From assembly GCF_015706575.1 (NCBI RefSeq), contig NW_024037059.1, forward strand, positions 15,723,730-15,787,729: a DNA stretch of 64,000 nucleotides, written 5' to 3'. A program made the position numbers and the translations under genes. The DNA comes from Patiria miniata. Lineage: Eukaryota > Echinodermata > Asteroidea > Valvatida > Asterinidae. The notes below the pieces were generated by a model. The model worked only from the letters and a program-made list of their open reading frames with translations. It searched no databases and was not told the origin of the DNA. Within the stretch, counting starts at the first letter, position 1. The number at the start of each line of letters is the position of its first letter. Positions 13,701 through 26,500 of this stretch are shown one piece after another.

Positions 13701-16272
13701 ATTGACGAAAGTAAACTCTTTATCAAAATAATATGTCATTTTGTCATTTTTGTGAACAAATTCAATTGGAACTCAAAGGATGCACTTGTGTGTGACTAAA
13801 CAGATCAATAATCATTCACTGAACAAAATTTATTTGACAAGTAAAAATTCTTACCACCAATGAAAATACTGAATAACTTCCCATCTCCTGGAAGGCACGT
13901 TATAAAAGTAAGAAGTGTTGCATTCTCGTTACTTGGCAAACAAGCCAGAGAAGGTCTCAAAACCTTGACTCGGACAGATGCCGGTGTATACATTTCAGTA
14001 ACGGAATAAATTTGTTTTGTGCATATCGCTACAAATCAAATTGGCAAGTCAATATAAGGGCCCGCCCAAGCGGACAGCGGCAGGCCGTTATATCACGTTA
14101 ACACAACCAATTACCCTGCCGCTCTGTTGACTTAATTGATTCGGAATGGGAAATTGGAGAGAGAGAGACATAAAAAGTGGAAAAAGAACGCAGCATATCG
14201 CGATGACACCTCCCCGGTGTCGGTGTAAACATGAAAAGGACTTCACTTTGCAGTGAAGCGGTCACAGGGGTGGGTAATATAAACCAATTACGGGTTAACA
14301 CCTGTCTTTTGTGCAAGGCCAATTGCGGAGGAACACGCGGGGAGGAAAATATTGGATAAAAAGTACAGCCCTTCGCTGAACAGGTTTTCGGACAGAGGAA
14401 TTTGGGAAAACTCGGTGTCACTTCCAGTTTCAGCTTCATTTCTGGCTTGAGAAGCATTTGTGGTGCGATCAAGCTAAATAAGTCGTTTGTCAACCCCGGT
14501 CGAAAAAAATTATTACAGATTTGAAAAGAGCACAATCTCAGCATTACTGCTGTGAAAACTGCATGCTGATACCATCTTTAGTTCAAAAATTATGTAAGTC
14601 GGAACACCAAGAGTTGTGATGAAGTGATGTGATGAAGTGGCCCTATTTTGGCCTGTGTCTCCACATGAAAATTCCCGACAAACGACCCATGTAGCTTGAT
14701 CGCATCACATTTAATGTCCAAACTTAATGGAAAAAACACCAAAGCTTGGAGGAAAAGTAGTGCTGCAGATAGTTTCTCTAAATTAGAACAAAAATCTAGA
14801 CACATGCAGTTCAGACAGACAGAGTTTTAAAAATGATTGATGCTGTCGAACCATATGTTTAACTTCAACAATGAAATGAGCGACTGCTTCAGAGCCTGCT
14901 TCATATTTCACAATCACCAGACCTCCTATATGAATTTATTTCCTGAAAAGTGTTGGTTTTATGATTTCAGGAGGTCTGCATCCAAAGGTCAATTTCTCCA
15001 GAGTCCTTTTTCCCCCCTCTACTTTGAATACCAGCCAGTTAGGAGTGCCAATAATTTGTTACATCTAAAAACTTGTCAAAGGCGATATGGCACTCCGCTA
15101 AAACCACTTTGGAAATTATCAAGGGGGATCCGTGTGACATATGTACCAAGCCGTGGTTATAAATGATACATGTGATAAGCCACTCCAAACACACCTGTCT
15201 CGGGCAAGTATCGGCCAATGATATGGCCCGACACTTCACTGGGTACTTCAATTGCTGGGACATTATTCACATGAGCATACACATTTTTGTGATTTGTCTT
15301 GGCTATGATTATTGAGATCCGCTTGATGATGAAGTCAGACAATATCCACCTAATTTCCCCTCCCCCCCCCCCAAGTTTGAATTGGCAAATGGAAAAAATT
15401 GTGAGCAGCCAATTTTCAAAGTTAGTTTTGATTTCTAGAAATGTGTGCTCTCAAATATTTGCAAAAATATTAAATTTCTGCATATTAAAAACAAATAGAA
15501 AAATGTAAATTGAAAACTTCTGTTCACTTTTTCTCATCGGGGATAAGGATAAAATTAAACGAAAAAAAATTAAACCATAAAATATTAATTTATAGAGCCA
15601 AATCTGCTATTCATTTGCCGAATTCATTAGTGTGTAAATGCACACCCCTATAACATATTTCACGGATATTTCTTTATAGTCTACTGCATCCCGCACATTG
15701 TGATTGATTGTTCCCAATAACCTTCACCGCATTTTGCAGAGATTTTCCACAACCGCCCCCCCGAAAGATAATCACCCTGGTTCCATTATCACTCATTCTA
15801 CAAAGAAAATGCAAAAATACTTGCCGCTTTCATAGCTTTTGAAGGTACGACCAAAATTTATCGTCTGACATTCTGGGGGCTGATTATAGTGAAGTGCCAA
15901 GCTATCGTCTTTTTAAAAGGAACAAGGATTCCGTTCCATAATTTACGAGACGGACGGAAAGTAATCGACTTTCCTGTTGGCAGACGTGACTAGTTTCCAT
16001 CTCAGACTTTCTGCTCAAGATTTTCTCACTTTGTTTTCACCGCTTGTTCTTGCACCAAACATCATTAACAGCGTTTATAAAAAATTTCAGACTGATTAAT
16101 TATAGATTTCTGGTTAGGCTTGAGCGACGAAGTGTTTTTTTCACACCAGACTAAACATGTACTGGATTGGGTTTTGGAAAACAGTGACGAAAAAACCAAT
16201 ACTTTTACGTGACAAGCACTCAAAATACCCACAGGACCTCTGGACTGCGTCCAGAGATTAAAGTATCGCTCT
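10720..16272. other. Noncoding stretch with a GC-richer block at 14040-14560
   Basis: No convincing gene. The 148-codon minus frame at 14098-14544 has no recognisable domain. The block 14040-14560 is of high complexity, with homeodomain-type CAATTA/TTAATTGA words and CpGs, and may be regulatory. At 13214-13303 two CCAAT boxes (ACCAATAG, GCCAATCAC, and ACCAATCAT) surround inverted GCAGCCA/TGGCTGC. Confidence 0.5.
12601..12718. repeat. Tandem duplication of exactly 50 bp plus partial third unit
   Basis: 12601-12650 and 12651-12700 differ at one position (AATGTGC against AATGTAC). Each ends GTGTTGTGTAAAACGTG, and a further GTGTTGTGTAAAA follows. Each unit contains the inverted pair AAATTGC...GCAATTT. 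Noncoding. Confidence 0.9.
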
Positions 16273-16285
16273 AGTGGTTTCCACA

Positions 16286-16563
16286 GTAAAAAAAAAGTAA
16301 AGTCTGTCACGAGCCAATGTGGCTCATCAGGCCCGCATGAAATGACTGAGAATATTTCTACTTCCTCTGGATGGCATGCTAGTCCATCCCAGGTTACTCC
16401 CCTGCTAATGCCGGTACCCATTTATACTCCTGGGTGGAGAGGGGCAAGTGGGGGTGAAGTGGCTTGCCCGACGACACAATATATGACCAGCAGCTGGATT
16501 TGAACCCGGACCCTCTGATCATGAGTCATGAACCCTAACCACTAGGCCACACACTCCCCCCCC
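16286..16563 (-). mobile_element. tRNA-headed Deu-type SINE with 13-bp target duplication
   Basis: Read on the minus strand, the element begins with a tRNA-like head: GTGGCCTAGTGGTTAGGG resembles a pol III A box and GGGTTCAAATCC a B box. A body follows containing the Deu-like block (complement of TACTCCTGGGTGGAGAGG and of AAGTGGCTTGCCC), then a tail with TGATGAGCC. It is flanked by a perfect 13-bp direct repeat AGTGGTTTCCACA (16273-16285 and 16564-16576), the signature of LINE-assisted retrotransposition. The match to the Deu domain is from memory of that SINE superfamily. Confidence 0.85.
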
Positions 16564-17231
16564 AGTGGTTTCCACAACCGAGTCCAAATCTCCTCTGATT
16601 TTCACGAACAACTAGAGCCTAGAGTCCCAAAGCAATTTTAGACTCGGCAATAGCAGACATCGGCCATTTTGCGACTATTAACCATTTGTGACCTATCATC
16701 ACAAAATGAGCTTAAAGTCTGACTTTTTAAGAATTGAGATATTTATTTATTTGGATTCTGCAGAACAAGAGCTTTCCAATGGTATATAACGTTTAGGGGT
16801 ACTGAGTTCTGTAACGGAAATATTGCTTACCAATTACTTGAAGTTGTAAAACTGATTCTTGACAAAATGGAATTTAATAATCGAGCATTGTGTTACAGTG
16901 AATGAACAGTCAACTAATAAAACGAGATGAAAGTAGGTTTTAAAGATGTTTGACAAAACAACAAAAATGGCAAAAGCTAATAGAGAACTTACAGATCAAG
17001 GTTCACCTGGAAACAAAAATTGACCTCCACTTCAAATTTGGCTTTTCCCCACTGTACTGCACAATGGCGATTTCCAACTTCAAGCTCATTTTTTCCACAG
17101 AAATAAAAGTCCTCATTCATGGTTTGTTAAAATTGAAGTTCATGCTAAGTTAGAAAAAATAGTTCAATCTTTCACACAGCTTGTAGTTAATTATGCATTT
17201 CATTTTCTCATTTTTAACATCTACATAAACG

Positions 17232-17499
17232 CAAGGGTGGATCCAGAACACAATTTTGGGGGGGGCCAAAAAAAATTTTGGTCCTCCAAAAAAGTGGGTC
17301 CAAAAAATTTTTGGATTCTAGATGCTCTCTGGTGCGATCTGAGGCAATTTCTGACCACTTTAATCAATGTTTTTTTGAGGAAAAGATGGTGGTGTACTCA
17401 TTGCCTGCCTTTTTTGCGATGTCACATAAAAATATAAAAATTTGGTTTCGTTTTGGGGGGGGCCATGGCCCCCTTTGGCCCCCCCTGGATCCGCCCTTG
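17232..17499 (+). mobile_element. hAT-type MITE, copy 1
   Basis: A 268-bp element bounded by inverted ends, CAAGGGTGGATCCAG at the left and CTGGATCCGCCCTTG at the right, and flanked by a perfect 8-bp direct repeat CATAAACG (17224-17231 and 17500-17507). An 8-bp target duplication with CA-starting ends fits the hAT superfamily. It has no coding capacity. The interior has G-rich and C-rich runs next to each terminus and an AT-rich core shared with 18689-18996 and 35470-35746. Confidence 0.9.
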
Positions 17500-17507
17500 C
17501 ATAAACG

Positions 17508-18680
17508 TGGTGGGCAGCCATGTTATAGTCAGGCCAAATCAAACATTTAACATCTACATGTAATTCACCCTCTTCTCAACTGACTATTTGCTTGCATAAC
17601 GTATATTGTTTTATGCTTATTTTTGAAAATGTATGAGATTTAGATTTCTAGAAGTTCCATTGGAAGACAGGAAATGAAAATGCCACACACGTCCTAACAC
17701 TGGCCAAAATATACACCAGTGACGGAAAATCCCCCAGCCTTTTGCCAACTGATTTCCTGGGTAAATATTGGTCTTTTTAAGGGCTACGGGGCTGAAAAGC
17801 AACTGAAATGGTCCGCACCACGCTCTGCAAACAACCGCCAAGCTTTCTCTACCCAGCTGCCCACCCCCCTCCCCCAACAACGAGTGAATGACATTCGTAG
17901 AAAGCCTTTGCCAATTTTCCCAGCTAGATTCGTGTTCCAGCTCCCCGCGACACAATCAATAGGCCTCTTTTTGTCTTAAAACCCTTCTGGCATCTCTTTC
18001 CCAACGGAGCCCGTTCACAGTGTCTCGGAGGAATTAAAAAAAAAATCCCTAAAGATACATCAATGCATTTGGCTGGCATGGCTGGGCGAAGAACAAGTCA
18101 GCCCCGCGGGTTTCATTCATTCCCTTTCATGGTATTGTTTACACTTGTTTGCTCAACCCGTCCGGGCAATAAGAAATCTCCCCGTGATGCATGTGTTTTA
18201 AACAATTTCAGAGTTGGTGCAGTTTCTACGAGGGCACAAAGAGACAGTCAGGCAGTGTATACAGAGTTAATAGAAGAGTCAATATCTTGCCCAACCCACC
18301 AAGTCAGAATGCCGTTCTAAACACACGCGGGGATAAAAAGCTCCCAGCTGAACACATCGTGCGCAGGAAATTCAAGTTAATCAAAGCAGGAGGGACGGAA
18401 GTTTTCCTAGGATAAGAACCATGGGGGTAAAGCAGTCACTCTTGTTGCCTCCTCTGGAAACACAGGAATTCAATTCTAGACATTAGTACTTTGGCATTGT
18501 ATATGGTAATATTTTTCACAAACCAAGAGAGCTAGATTTAGTATTTCAGATCTCAGACTTGAAACCCTTTCAGTGACCAAGTGCAGTTTGCAGCCCTTTT
18601 TTCTGATAAAGAAGAAACAAATCTTGCATGAAGCAGACCCATTTGTGCACAAGTGAGCATAAAAAGATACATTAATTCTT
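17508..18680. other. Noncoding spacer between two hAT MITEs
   Basis: Holds a moderately GC-rich, non-repetitive block (about 17690-18400) without splice-bounded coding sequence. Open frames on both strands are short and resemble no family I know. Possible regulatory DNA. Confidence 0.45.
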
Positions 18681-18688
18681 GCTCCAGT

Positions 18689-18996
18689 CAAGGGCGGATC
18701 CAGAACACAATTTTGGGGGGGGCCAAAAAATTTTTTGGTCCCCCAAAAAAGTGGGTCAAAAAAATTACGGCGTGGGGTTCGGGGCCCGTAAGGGCCCCGA
18801 AAAATTTTTGGATTCTAGATGCTCTGTGGTGCGATCTGAGGCAATTTCTGACCACTTTAACCAATGTTTTTTGAGGAAAAGATGGTGGTGTACTCATTGA
18901 ATGCCTTTATTGCGATGTCACATAAAAAAAAAAAAAAATTGGTTTCGTTTTGGGGGGGGCCATGGCCCCCTTTGGCCCCCCCTGGATCCGCCCTTG
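18689..18996 (+). mobile_element. hAT-type MITE, copy 2
   Basis: A 308-bp member of the same family in the same orientation, about 1.2 kb from copy 1. The ends are CAAGGGCGGATCCAG and its exact complement, so the 15-bp terminal repeats are perfect. The 8-bp target duplication GCTCCAGT is perfect (18681-18688 and 18997-19004). It carries a roughly 40-bp segment (about 18764-18802, rich in GGGGC/GGGCCCC) that is absent from copy 1. Confidence 0.92.
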
Positions 18997-19004
18997 GCTC
19001 CAGT

Positions 19005-21120
19005 GATCGCCACAATGGACTCGTGAATCTCAAAACCTCTCTGGGTTTTCAATTTCCTGACCAAGTTCTGGATGTTCCTCTGGGAGGACCAGTCCCCTAA
19101 ACGCCCTCCTTGATTCATTCTTTATAACCCTCCTGAAAAAAGGCAGGATAGAAATGACATGTTTAAAATGTGAAAGATAAATCAAGATCTGTAAAAGGCC
19201 TGTGACCATTCTGGTGGATAGAAGCCTCCTTAATTGACCAAGAGTGATCACTAAGTGGTTCCTTGCTTCGTTTGACAAGAAGCAACGAGAAATCAAATAT
19301 TTGCTAAGATCTTATAGATTTTTTTCTTTTTTCGATTATTGTCCGCGCATAAAATTGTACTTTACTCTCATTTCAAACTCACTGATGAAGAATGATGACC
19401 ACCAGTACTTTTCTGCTTTTAATACTAATGCCCTTTTACACAAACAATGAAAGAAACAACCCCAAAGAACAAATCTGGCAACATTAATTTCTGTCAAAAT
19501 GAAAATGAAAAGTCAAACCTTCTCTCGTATTTTCCACTGTCCCACTATACTAAGCACTAACTTCTTTGATTTTAACATTGTTTTATTGTACTTAACACTT
19601 CAAGGTGAATTTTGCAGCAACATTAAGAATGAGCAAACAACAGTCATAGAATACTTTTGTGGAGTAGACCAAATTAAGTTTTGAAATTAACTACCAAACT
19701 CACCAACGATCAAGGAGAGGCGCCACAAAGTTTGGAGATAAATAACTAAAAGCCAAGCGACCAGGCCATCCATCACTTTCATATTTGACGTAAATATGAC
19801 AAAGACTTGAAATATAAAGCTTATAGAAAACTCTATGCTTGTCTTATTTTGGCTATTTATGACCAATGAATATAAATTTGTTTCTGTCATGCTAGTAAAC
19901 AACATCAACATCGGAGAACCGAAAACACCTCTATGGAACTATGAATATTCATGTGTTTCTGTCAATAACAGGCTCATTTCAGTATACATTTTTCAAGAAC
20001 TGGACTGACAAATTTGATAAAAATTAACTAGCAATCAACCAGCTTGAAGACTGTTTAACCTTTTGTGATAAAAAAGGGCCATAGTCACCAAAAAGTTTAT
20101 TTGAGTGACGTTGTGTGAAACTGTTATTTGTTAATGGCACTATAGCATCCGATGACAAACAATATGTGAACTAGGCTGGTTAATTTTGTAGTTAAGGAGT
20201 GATTATGAACAGCATGGTGGACAAGAGGAAACATCTTGATGGGTTTCTCTTGAAAAACTGCTAATTTCTTTTAATCATGTTAAAGATTTCTTTATACAAT
20301 GTGAACAACTATCTTGCCATACGAAACATTCATCTAAATATCATATAACTTCTTTTTCTTGCGGCACTTTTCTAAAAAAAAAAAAAATTGGCCTTCACTT
20401 GTTTGCAATGTCATAAAACTTCAGCAGAAATGAATATGAGAATAAAACTTTATAATAATGTAATGTAATTACAGAGCCATCATAACTATTACAGCAGTAC
20501 AAAGCAGGATACAGCATTTTCAGTATTCAACAAACTTAAGGGTCCCATATCATCCACACGCACCAAAAAAATTACATGAAATTTATGTACAAGATTCATC
20601 CAACCCATTGTGAACTATGCTATATCAAAATGAAAGATTTGCCTCAAATTTCAGGGTTTTCGATTGTTCACTCCTCTGATCATTTTAAAGCAAAGATTCT
20701 GACAATTCTAATGTCAAATTTCTCTCCATGGATGGCACATGTGCGATCTAACCCCCCAAAGTGCAGCCGTTAATTTTTTTATGTCAGTGTTAAACATCCC
20801 AGACCTTGAAATAACATCATGCATAATTAAGTAACTTTAGTTATTTGCTCTACCATAACTCAAAAGAAACGACTATGGTTCATAATAATACACTGTATCA
20901 AGACAACATGGAAATCGCGTCTTCAATGTCAATGACAAAAATACCAGTTTCTTCCATTTAATGGTAAAAGAAGCAGGTCTGACATTATCAAGTGCTATGT
21001 CTAGAATTGTGTAAAAATTAACTTCTTCAAAATGTTTTTTGTTTTGTTTCACAGAATCGTTTCTTTTCACATAGCAGCAGACATTACGATACAGAAATAA
21101 TACTGTGGCCTCCTTTGAGA
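19005..21120. other. Noncoding AT-rich stretch
   Basis: No gene, no terminal repeats recognised. Poly-A run at about 20376-20388. Confidence 0.6.
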
Positions 21121-21651
21121 ACTTTTCAGCACTTGTTATCTAGATTGTTGCTCTTTTTTCTTTAAAAGGACTTTCCCATAAAATTATGTTCAAACTGTCC
21201 AGCTGTTTTGCCTTCAAAAAAGGTAATACCAGGACCGAAATTTAGACCCGTTTTTGTATTTGTTTTTTTTATTTGTATACAGTTTTAGTCATTTTTAAAA
21301 TGTTGAAGTCAAAGGAAATTTTAAGGACACTTAAAGTGCCTTGAAACATAGAGTCAATTCGTTTTACTTTTCAGCACTTGTTATCTAGATTGTTGCTCTA
21401 TTTTCTTTAAAAGGACTTTCCTATAAAATTATGTTAGAACTGTCCAGCTGTTTTGCCTTTAAGAAAGGTCCTACCAGGACCGAAATTAAGACCCCGTTTT
21501 TTATGTTTTTATTTTTTTATTTGTATATTTCATGTCAATCAGTCAATCAGTCAGCAGTTTGCAGCAGTTTTGGTCATTTTCAAAATGTTGAAGTAAAAGG
21601 AAATTTTGAGGACACTTAAAGTGCCTTGAAACATAGATTCAATTCTTTTTT
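21121..21651. repeat. Tandem duplication, period about 245 bp
   Basis: Copy one is about 21121-21365 and copy two about 21366-21651. Both start ACTTTTCAGCACTTGTTATC and end near GTGCCTTGAAACATAGA. Copy two has a roughly 40-bp insertion containing three TCAATCAG-like units (about 21534-21555). Scattered substitutions suggest moderate age. No coding signal. Confidence 0.88.
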
Positions 21652-23039
21652 AATACAGCAGTTACTGTGAGTGTGGTTCGTGGAATTGTCACCACTGTCT
21701 CCTAAATATTGATGAGCCTTGGCCAAGTGGCCAGCGCAAGCCAGTCTCTATATCATGATAGCTGCGCCCAGTGCACTAACCGGATTAATGTGCACGGACG
21801 CACTATTTAGTGCTAATGAGGTTTGTTACGGAATGGTTAGCTGCACTGTGTGGAATATGCTCATGTTCAAGGATGCAGAAGACGGCTTAGTTCACAAAAG
21901 ATCTCCTCTTCATTCATTCATTATACATGTATTGTAATTTCCATAGTGAAATTCATTTCCCTTGTTTCAAGCACGGAGCTTAACATGAATAGCTCCAGCA
22001 TTCAAGAAGCCTTTGATGTGATAACCAAAGATTTTTACCCAATTATCTCAGTGTATGCGGTATTCCAAGTGCATTTTATCAGGACCTATTCAAATATTCA
22101 CATTTTTCATACAAAACAACGTACCAATAACCTAAATTCGGAGCTCAGATGTAAGATTTGAGAATTTCCAACTTTACTTTAAACATTTATAATGTGATTT
22201 ATATCTCTAGAAGAAATGTCACCGTGGGGAAGATGCATTTGATTTTTTTTCTCTCAACGCATTGTGCGCCAGTTGTCGCCTGAAGATATTACGGACTTCT
22301 TAATTCATGAATTAAATTATCTTGCTTTCAGATACAAAGCACATTGTACCCTGCTGAATGAATTTAAGATGCACTCACCAGGGAGGATAATTGCTTTGGA
22401 GGGGTCGAATATAAAAACAAAAAAATCTGGGTAAAGCGGATCAGCGGCACTAATGTGGCCAGCGCGTGGCCAACTATTACAGGCTAGCTAGACATAGAAC
22501 ATATTAACCCAAATGTAGCTGGATGAACTCACTAAAGTGTGTTATCAGCCCATCTCGGGCCACGGGCGGAAAACTTCAAACGCCCACCCAGAGAGCATAT
22601 CTCCCTCCCGTCCTGAGAAAAACATGATTTAATTAGGAAAGGGGTTAAACTGTCCCGAGATGTCGCCGGCGTTAAAGGCGTCGTTTGTCATGAGAGGAGG
22701 ATGGGGCTTTTAAGAAGGAGAAGATGATGCGTATTTGGGGCTTGAATTGGCTAGATGAGTTGCTACAGTATCAGATAGGACTTGATGTATACTTCAGGGG
22801 CCGAGATAATCGGAAGATTCTTGGTCTGAGATCGAAATGGTTTTATTTTTTATCACAGTGATTTAGAACACTGTTGGCAATGTACTGGTAAGTTACATAT
22901 GGGCTGTATTAACATGCCTGTATTAAAAAAACACCGTTCGGTAGTTAAATCACACTATTGAATACCACATTCGATCGAACTCATTGCTAACAGTGTAGAG
23001 TTCCTTTTTAAGAGTGGATTGATAGGCTTTCGAATCACA
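21652..23039. other. Noncoding stretch with candidate regulatory block
   Basis: No coding exon recognised. About 22520-22720 is GC-richer, non-repetitive and contains TTTAATTAGG and several CGCC/GGCG words. TTGGCCAAGTGGCCAGCGC near 21720 looks like a tRNA A box but has no B box. Confidence 0.45.
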
Positions 23040-23309
23040 GTGTTTAAGTTCACTTTTATTCATCCTGGCCATCTTAGTTGGGGGTTGTCCTGTTCTTGTT
23101 TTGTCTTATTTTGTAACAACGAACTGGACTTTTTATCATCATGCTGCCTTTATTCATACCTCCTTGCTTTTGTTTACACTAGTTTGTATTGTTTCATGAC
23201 TTCTTGTACTACTTGTCTCCTGTGTAGAGTTACATTGTCATATTCTCTGCATTGTTGTACATTTGTTGCAAATCTTGGGCGAATAAATAATAGTAATAAT
23301 AATAATAAC
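23040..23309 (+). mobile_element. Possible LINE 3' end with (ATA)n tail
   Basis: A T/C-rich stretch on the plus strand ending GCAAATCTTGGGCGAATAAA followed by an (AATA/ATA)n tail (about 23284-23309). A pyrimidine-rich 3' UTR and microsatellite tail are typical of LINE insertions. The open frame through it is Cys/Leu/Ser-rich because of composition. No reverse transcriptase motif, so the call is tentative. Confidence 0.35.
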
Positions 23310-23590
23310 GGGGATTGGGTCATTAGGGAGACTTTCCCATAGACTTGTGCACACAATTTTTCAAACTTAAATGTGCCCTAACCCAATATTCCCTTGTCCT
23401 TTTTCCACGAATTTTGGTATGTTCACTATTAAATTAGACCAAGAGCAACAAATATAACCTAGTTGCGACAATAAAATGTTGCCTCTAAAGGGGGGCTGTG
23501 ACATTAGGGAGACATGAAAATGTCTCCCTAATGACCGGTGTCTCCCTATTATCGAAGAAATTACGATAATGTGTCTCCCTAATGGTACTT
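23309..23590. repeat. Cluster of CATTAGGGAGAC inverted and direct repeats
   Basis: CATTAGGGAGAC occurs at about 23320 and 23503 in one direction, and its complement at about 23521, 23541 (partial) and 23572 in the other. The 23503/23521 pair forms a tight hairpin with a 7-nt loop. The outer pair encloses about 260 bp, so this may be a small non-autonomous DNA element; no target duplication was resolved. Confidence 0.55.
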
Positions 23591-26500
23591 TCAGAAATAT
23601 AATACTAATCATGAAAAGGTTGTCGCTACTTGTGAGATACAATTAAACTAATGTATTTTGAAATTCATTGTAGAAAATCACACTGTTTACATGCTCTTCA
23701 AGTAGATTTTATTTAAAAAACTACATGTATCAGTTTTCCATGTAAGCAATAAATCCAATCAAGTTCCAGCATGTTTCACAATTCATCCTGTGGATCCTTC
23801 ACCGGATTTCAACTGAAAACGGCTGTTCTGACTTTTCTGACAAACAACTTGATTGATATAGAACAGAAATGAACAAAACATCCCAAATTGTCCACTATTA
23901 TTGATATTAACCAACATTTTGTACAGAATGATTGATATATTTTTTTGGTAACATTTTGTAACTCTATAGTGCACACAGTTCAACTATAGGAGTCTGAATT
24001 CTGAATGTGATTCTGAAGCTGAATGTCAACTCCAAAGAAGAATGTTTTTTAAATTGTCTGTTTTCCCTCAAACACCCAGCTTTATTTCACTGTATAAATA
24101 CAAACCAAGCTATCTCACAAATACCATATTTGCACTGCGAGTTGGCTCTTTACACCAATATTTGTTTTGGAATGGATCCATGAAGGAAAGTGAATAAAGT
24201 TAAAATCACTTGTATTATTTACACAAACAGCCCTTTTTTCTCACTCTAGTCGACTCTCTCAAACCCTAAGGGAACGAGGATTATTAGAATTGATGAAAAC
24301 TGAGAAATGTTAGCTAGAATCTGCGTAAGGTATATCAGCATATGTAATTTAAATATCTGCAATATCTGCAATTCAATAAATGTTCAAAGTAGGACAACAT
24401 CGCTGAAATGAAAACACTGGTCATAACAAACTGACTACATGTAGATGGTTTTGCACAGTTTTTTGTATTGGATTCATTCATCTTTGCTCTCGGTAACAGT
24501 GATGGGGTTTTATCACAGTGTAATAACTGCATTTGTCACTCATTTTAACTCAGGTTTGTTGATAAGAAATTAAATTTTGCTTTAAGTCATCACAAGCAGA
24601 GAAAAAAAACCAGAGTAATGTAGAGAAAAGACATAAATCATCACAGAAACATGACCATGCATATTCTGAATTTCTGATTTGGAATTCGCAAAGTTTATTA
24701 TCAAATTCAAATTCAGACATTATATTACAAAAGCACATTAATAATGCATTATTCAGATGTTTGGCAGATTTCATTGCGTAAACGCTGCAATGAAATTTTA
24801 TGGATGTAAATTGCAACGGCAAGATTTTAGCATTATGCATTTTGTGGTTAACGATCTTGTGGGCCATTCGAAATGTGTACCTAAAACTTGGGAAATTTAG
24901 GATGTTCATCCACGGGTTAGACGATTATTATGGGGAAAATCATGTCGCTTCACACACGAAATCAAAGATAAACTGAGACAACGCTCACTGGCACTTGGCA
25001 GATCCAAAACAAAACAAAACAAACATTAATCAGCAGACCAGATTTTACAACATGAAGCTGGGTAAATCTCAGTACACATTGACATATAACTGTTTCCATC
25101 CCGAAATCCGGCTGCACTTTTTTTGATGCTCAGTGTACAATTGGAGATTATTCAAGATTTGAACAATCTTTCAATCCCATACGGAAGTTTTCAACCTAGA
25201 GTGAAGAGAATTGTCCAATCGCCAATTTTCAGCTCTCTTCTTCCTTACTGTACTTTCATTCTAGTGAGTCCAAGATTCAACGTCCCCCCCCCCCCCTCCT
25301 AAGTATCCGGTTTCAGTCGCGATAAACTCCAAAGCACACCATCGACAGACGGTTCAATCCAACTGTCCGGACTTTTGCTACATTGTATGCTATTCTGGCC
25401 GTTCGTGACTATAATAAAGACGGGGCGATTCGGGGCAGGATAAACCGGGATAAAAAAGTCTTTCTTGGCACCCGAATCTCTAGTTACAACAGGGGGGTGT
25501 TTTCCTTCATCGCAATCAGTCTATTGAGTCAGATTTCCAAACATCACAAAATCTTGGAAGATGGAAGCGCCTTCTTCTTTTGTTTAAACTAGCAGAAGTG
25601 CTGTGTTGTGTCGAGCAGGTGTGGGTCAGTGAAAAGCAGATGGAACAGCCTTTCCAGTGTAGGCAGCCAATACAATTTTAGGAACGAAAAGCTTTGTAAC
25701 AAAGGGATGCTGTGATTGGCTTGAAGCTGCCAGGCAGAAGCACTCGTATCATACTTCATAAACATAATTAATTTGACAACTTAGATGTGATTTACAGTTA
25801 CGTATTGTTACTAATGAGTGATATACGCTTGCAAAAACAACATATTAACATGTGCTCTCAAGTTTTACCAAAAATTGAAACGAACAATTGTGTTCAAATT
25901 CAACAAATTTGAAATCTCAGTGAGCAAGAATAACAAAAACATGGTCTTTTGGACCAAAGGTTATTACAGAAAAAGACATGATACACGTGGTTGACTTTTT
26001 TAGTTGCATAACTGGAAACTGTCCAACGTGAACATGTTGAGAACTTTGAAAGATCCCTCAACAAGCTTTGTACTACACCAAGTGTGCAAGTATCAAGTGA
26101 TTCATCATGCCAGCTTGAAATTGAGTTTAGTAGGAGACTGAAAGACATGCCGGACAAACCCAGTGGAATTAGGTTGTGAAGAAAGAGGGGGAAAAAAAAC
26201 AACGCAAAACCGGATGCAGATGCCCTTCAGAAATCGCACCAAATAAACCAAACTGAGCAGTGCTCAACTGCGCGACTAATCAAATAATTAGGCAAATGGA
26301 CGTATCCACGTTCAAGTTAGAGTGGGGAGGTTTGCGCCGAGTGGAAAGTCATTATTCAAATGCATTCGGCCACTAGGGCCACAGGATGGAAATGGACAAC
26401 AAATTAATGCTCCACTCCGAAAGTAATTAAGTGGGCCAAGGTCTTCTCTCAGTACTGAGAAACATGAAACGAGATGACAGACATGATCTGAATTTCAAAG

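Noticed and set aside
13805-13993. Minus-strand exon with GTAAGA donor (CLPGDGKLFSIFIG)
   Set aside because: A donor exists at about 13855, but there is no family match or supported acceptor.
14098-14544. 148-codon minus-strand open frame as a gene
   Set aside because: No recognisable family. Composition follows the GC-richer block it sits in, and no splice sites bound it.
21715-21790. tRNA gene
   Set aside because: An A-box-like TTGGCCAAGTGG is present but no B box or cloverleaf could be drawn.
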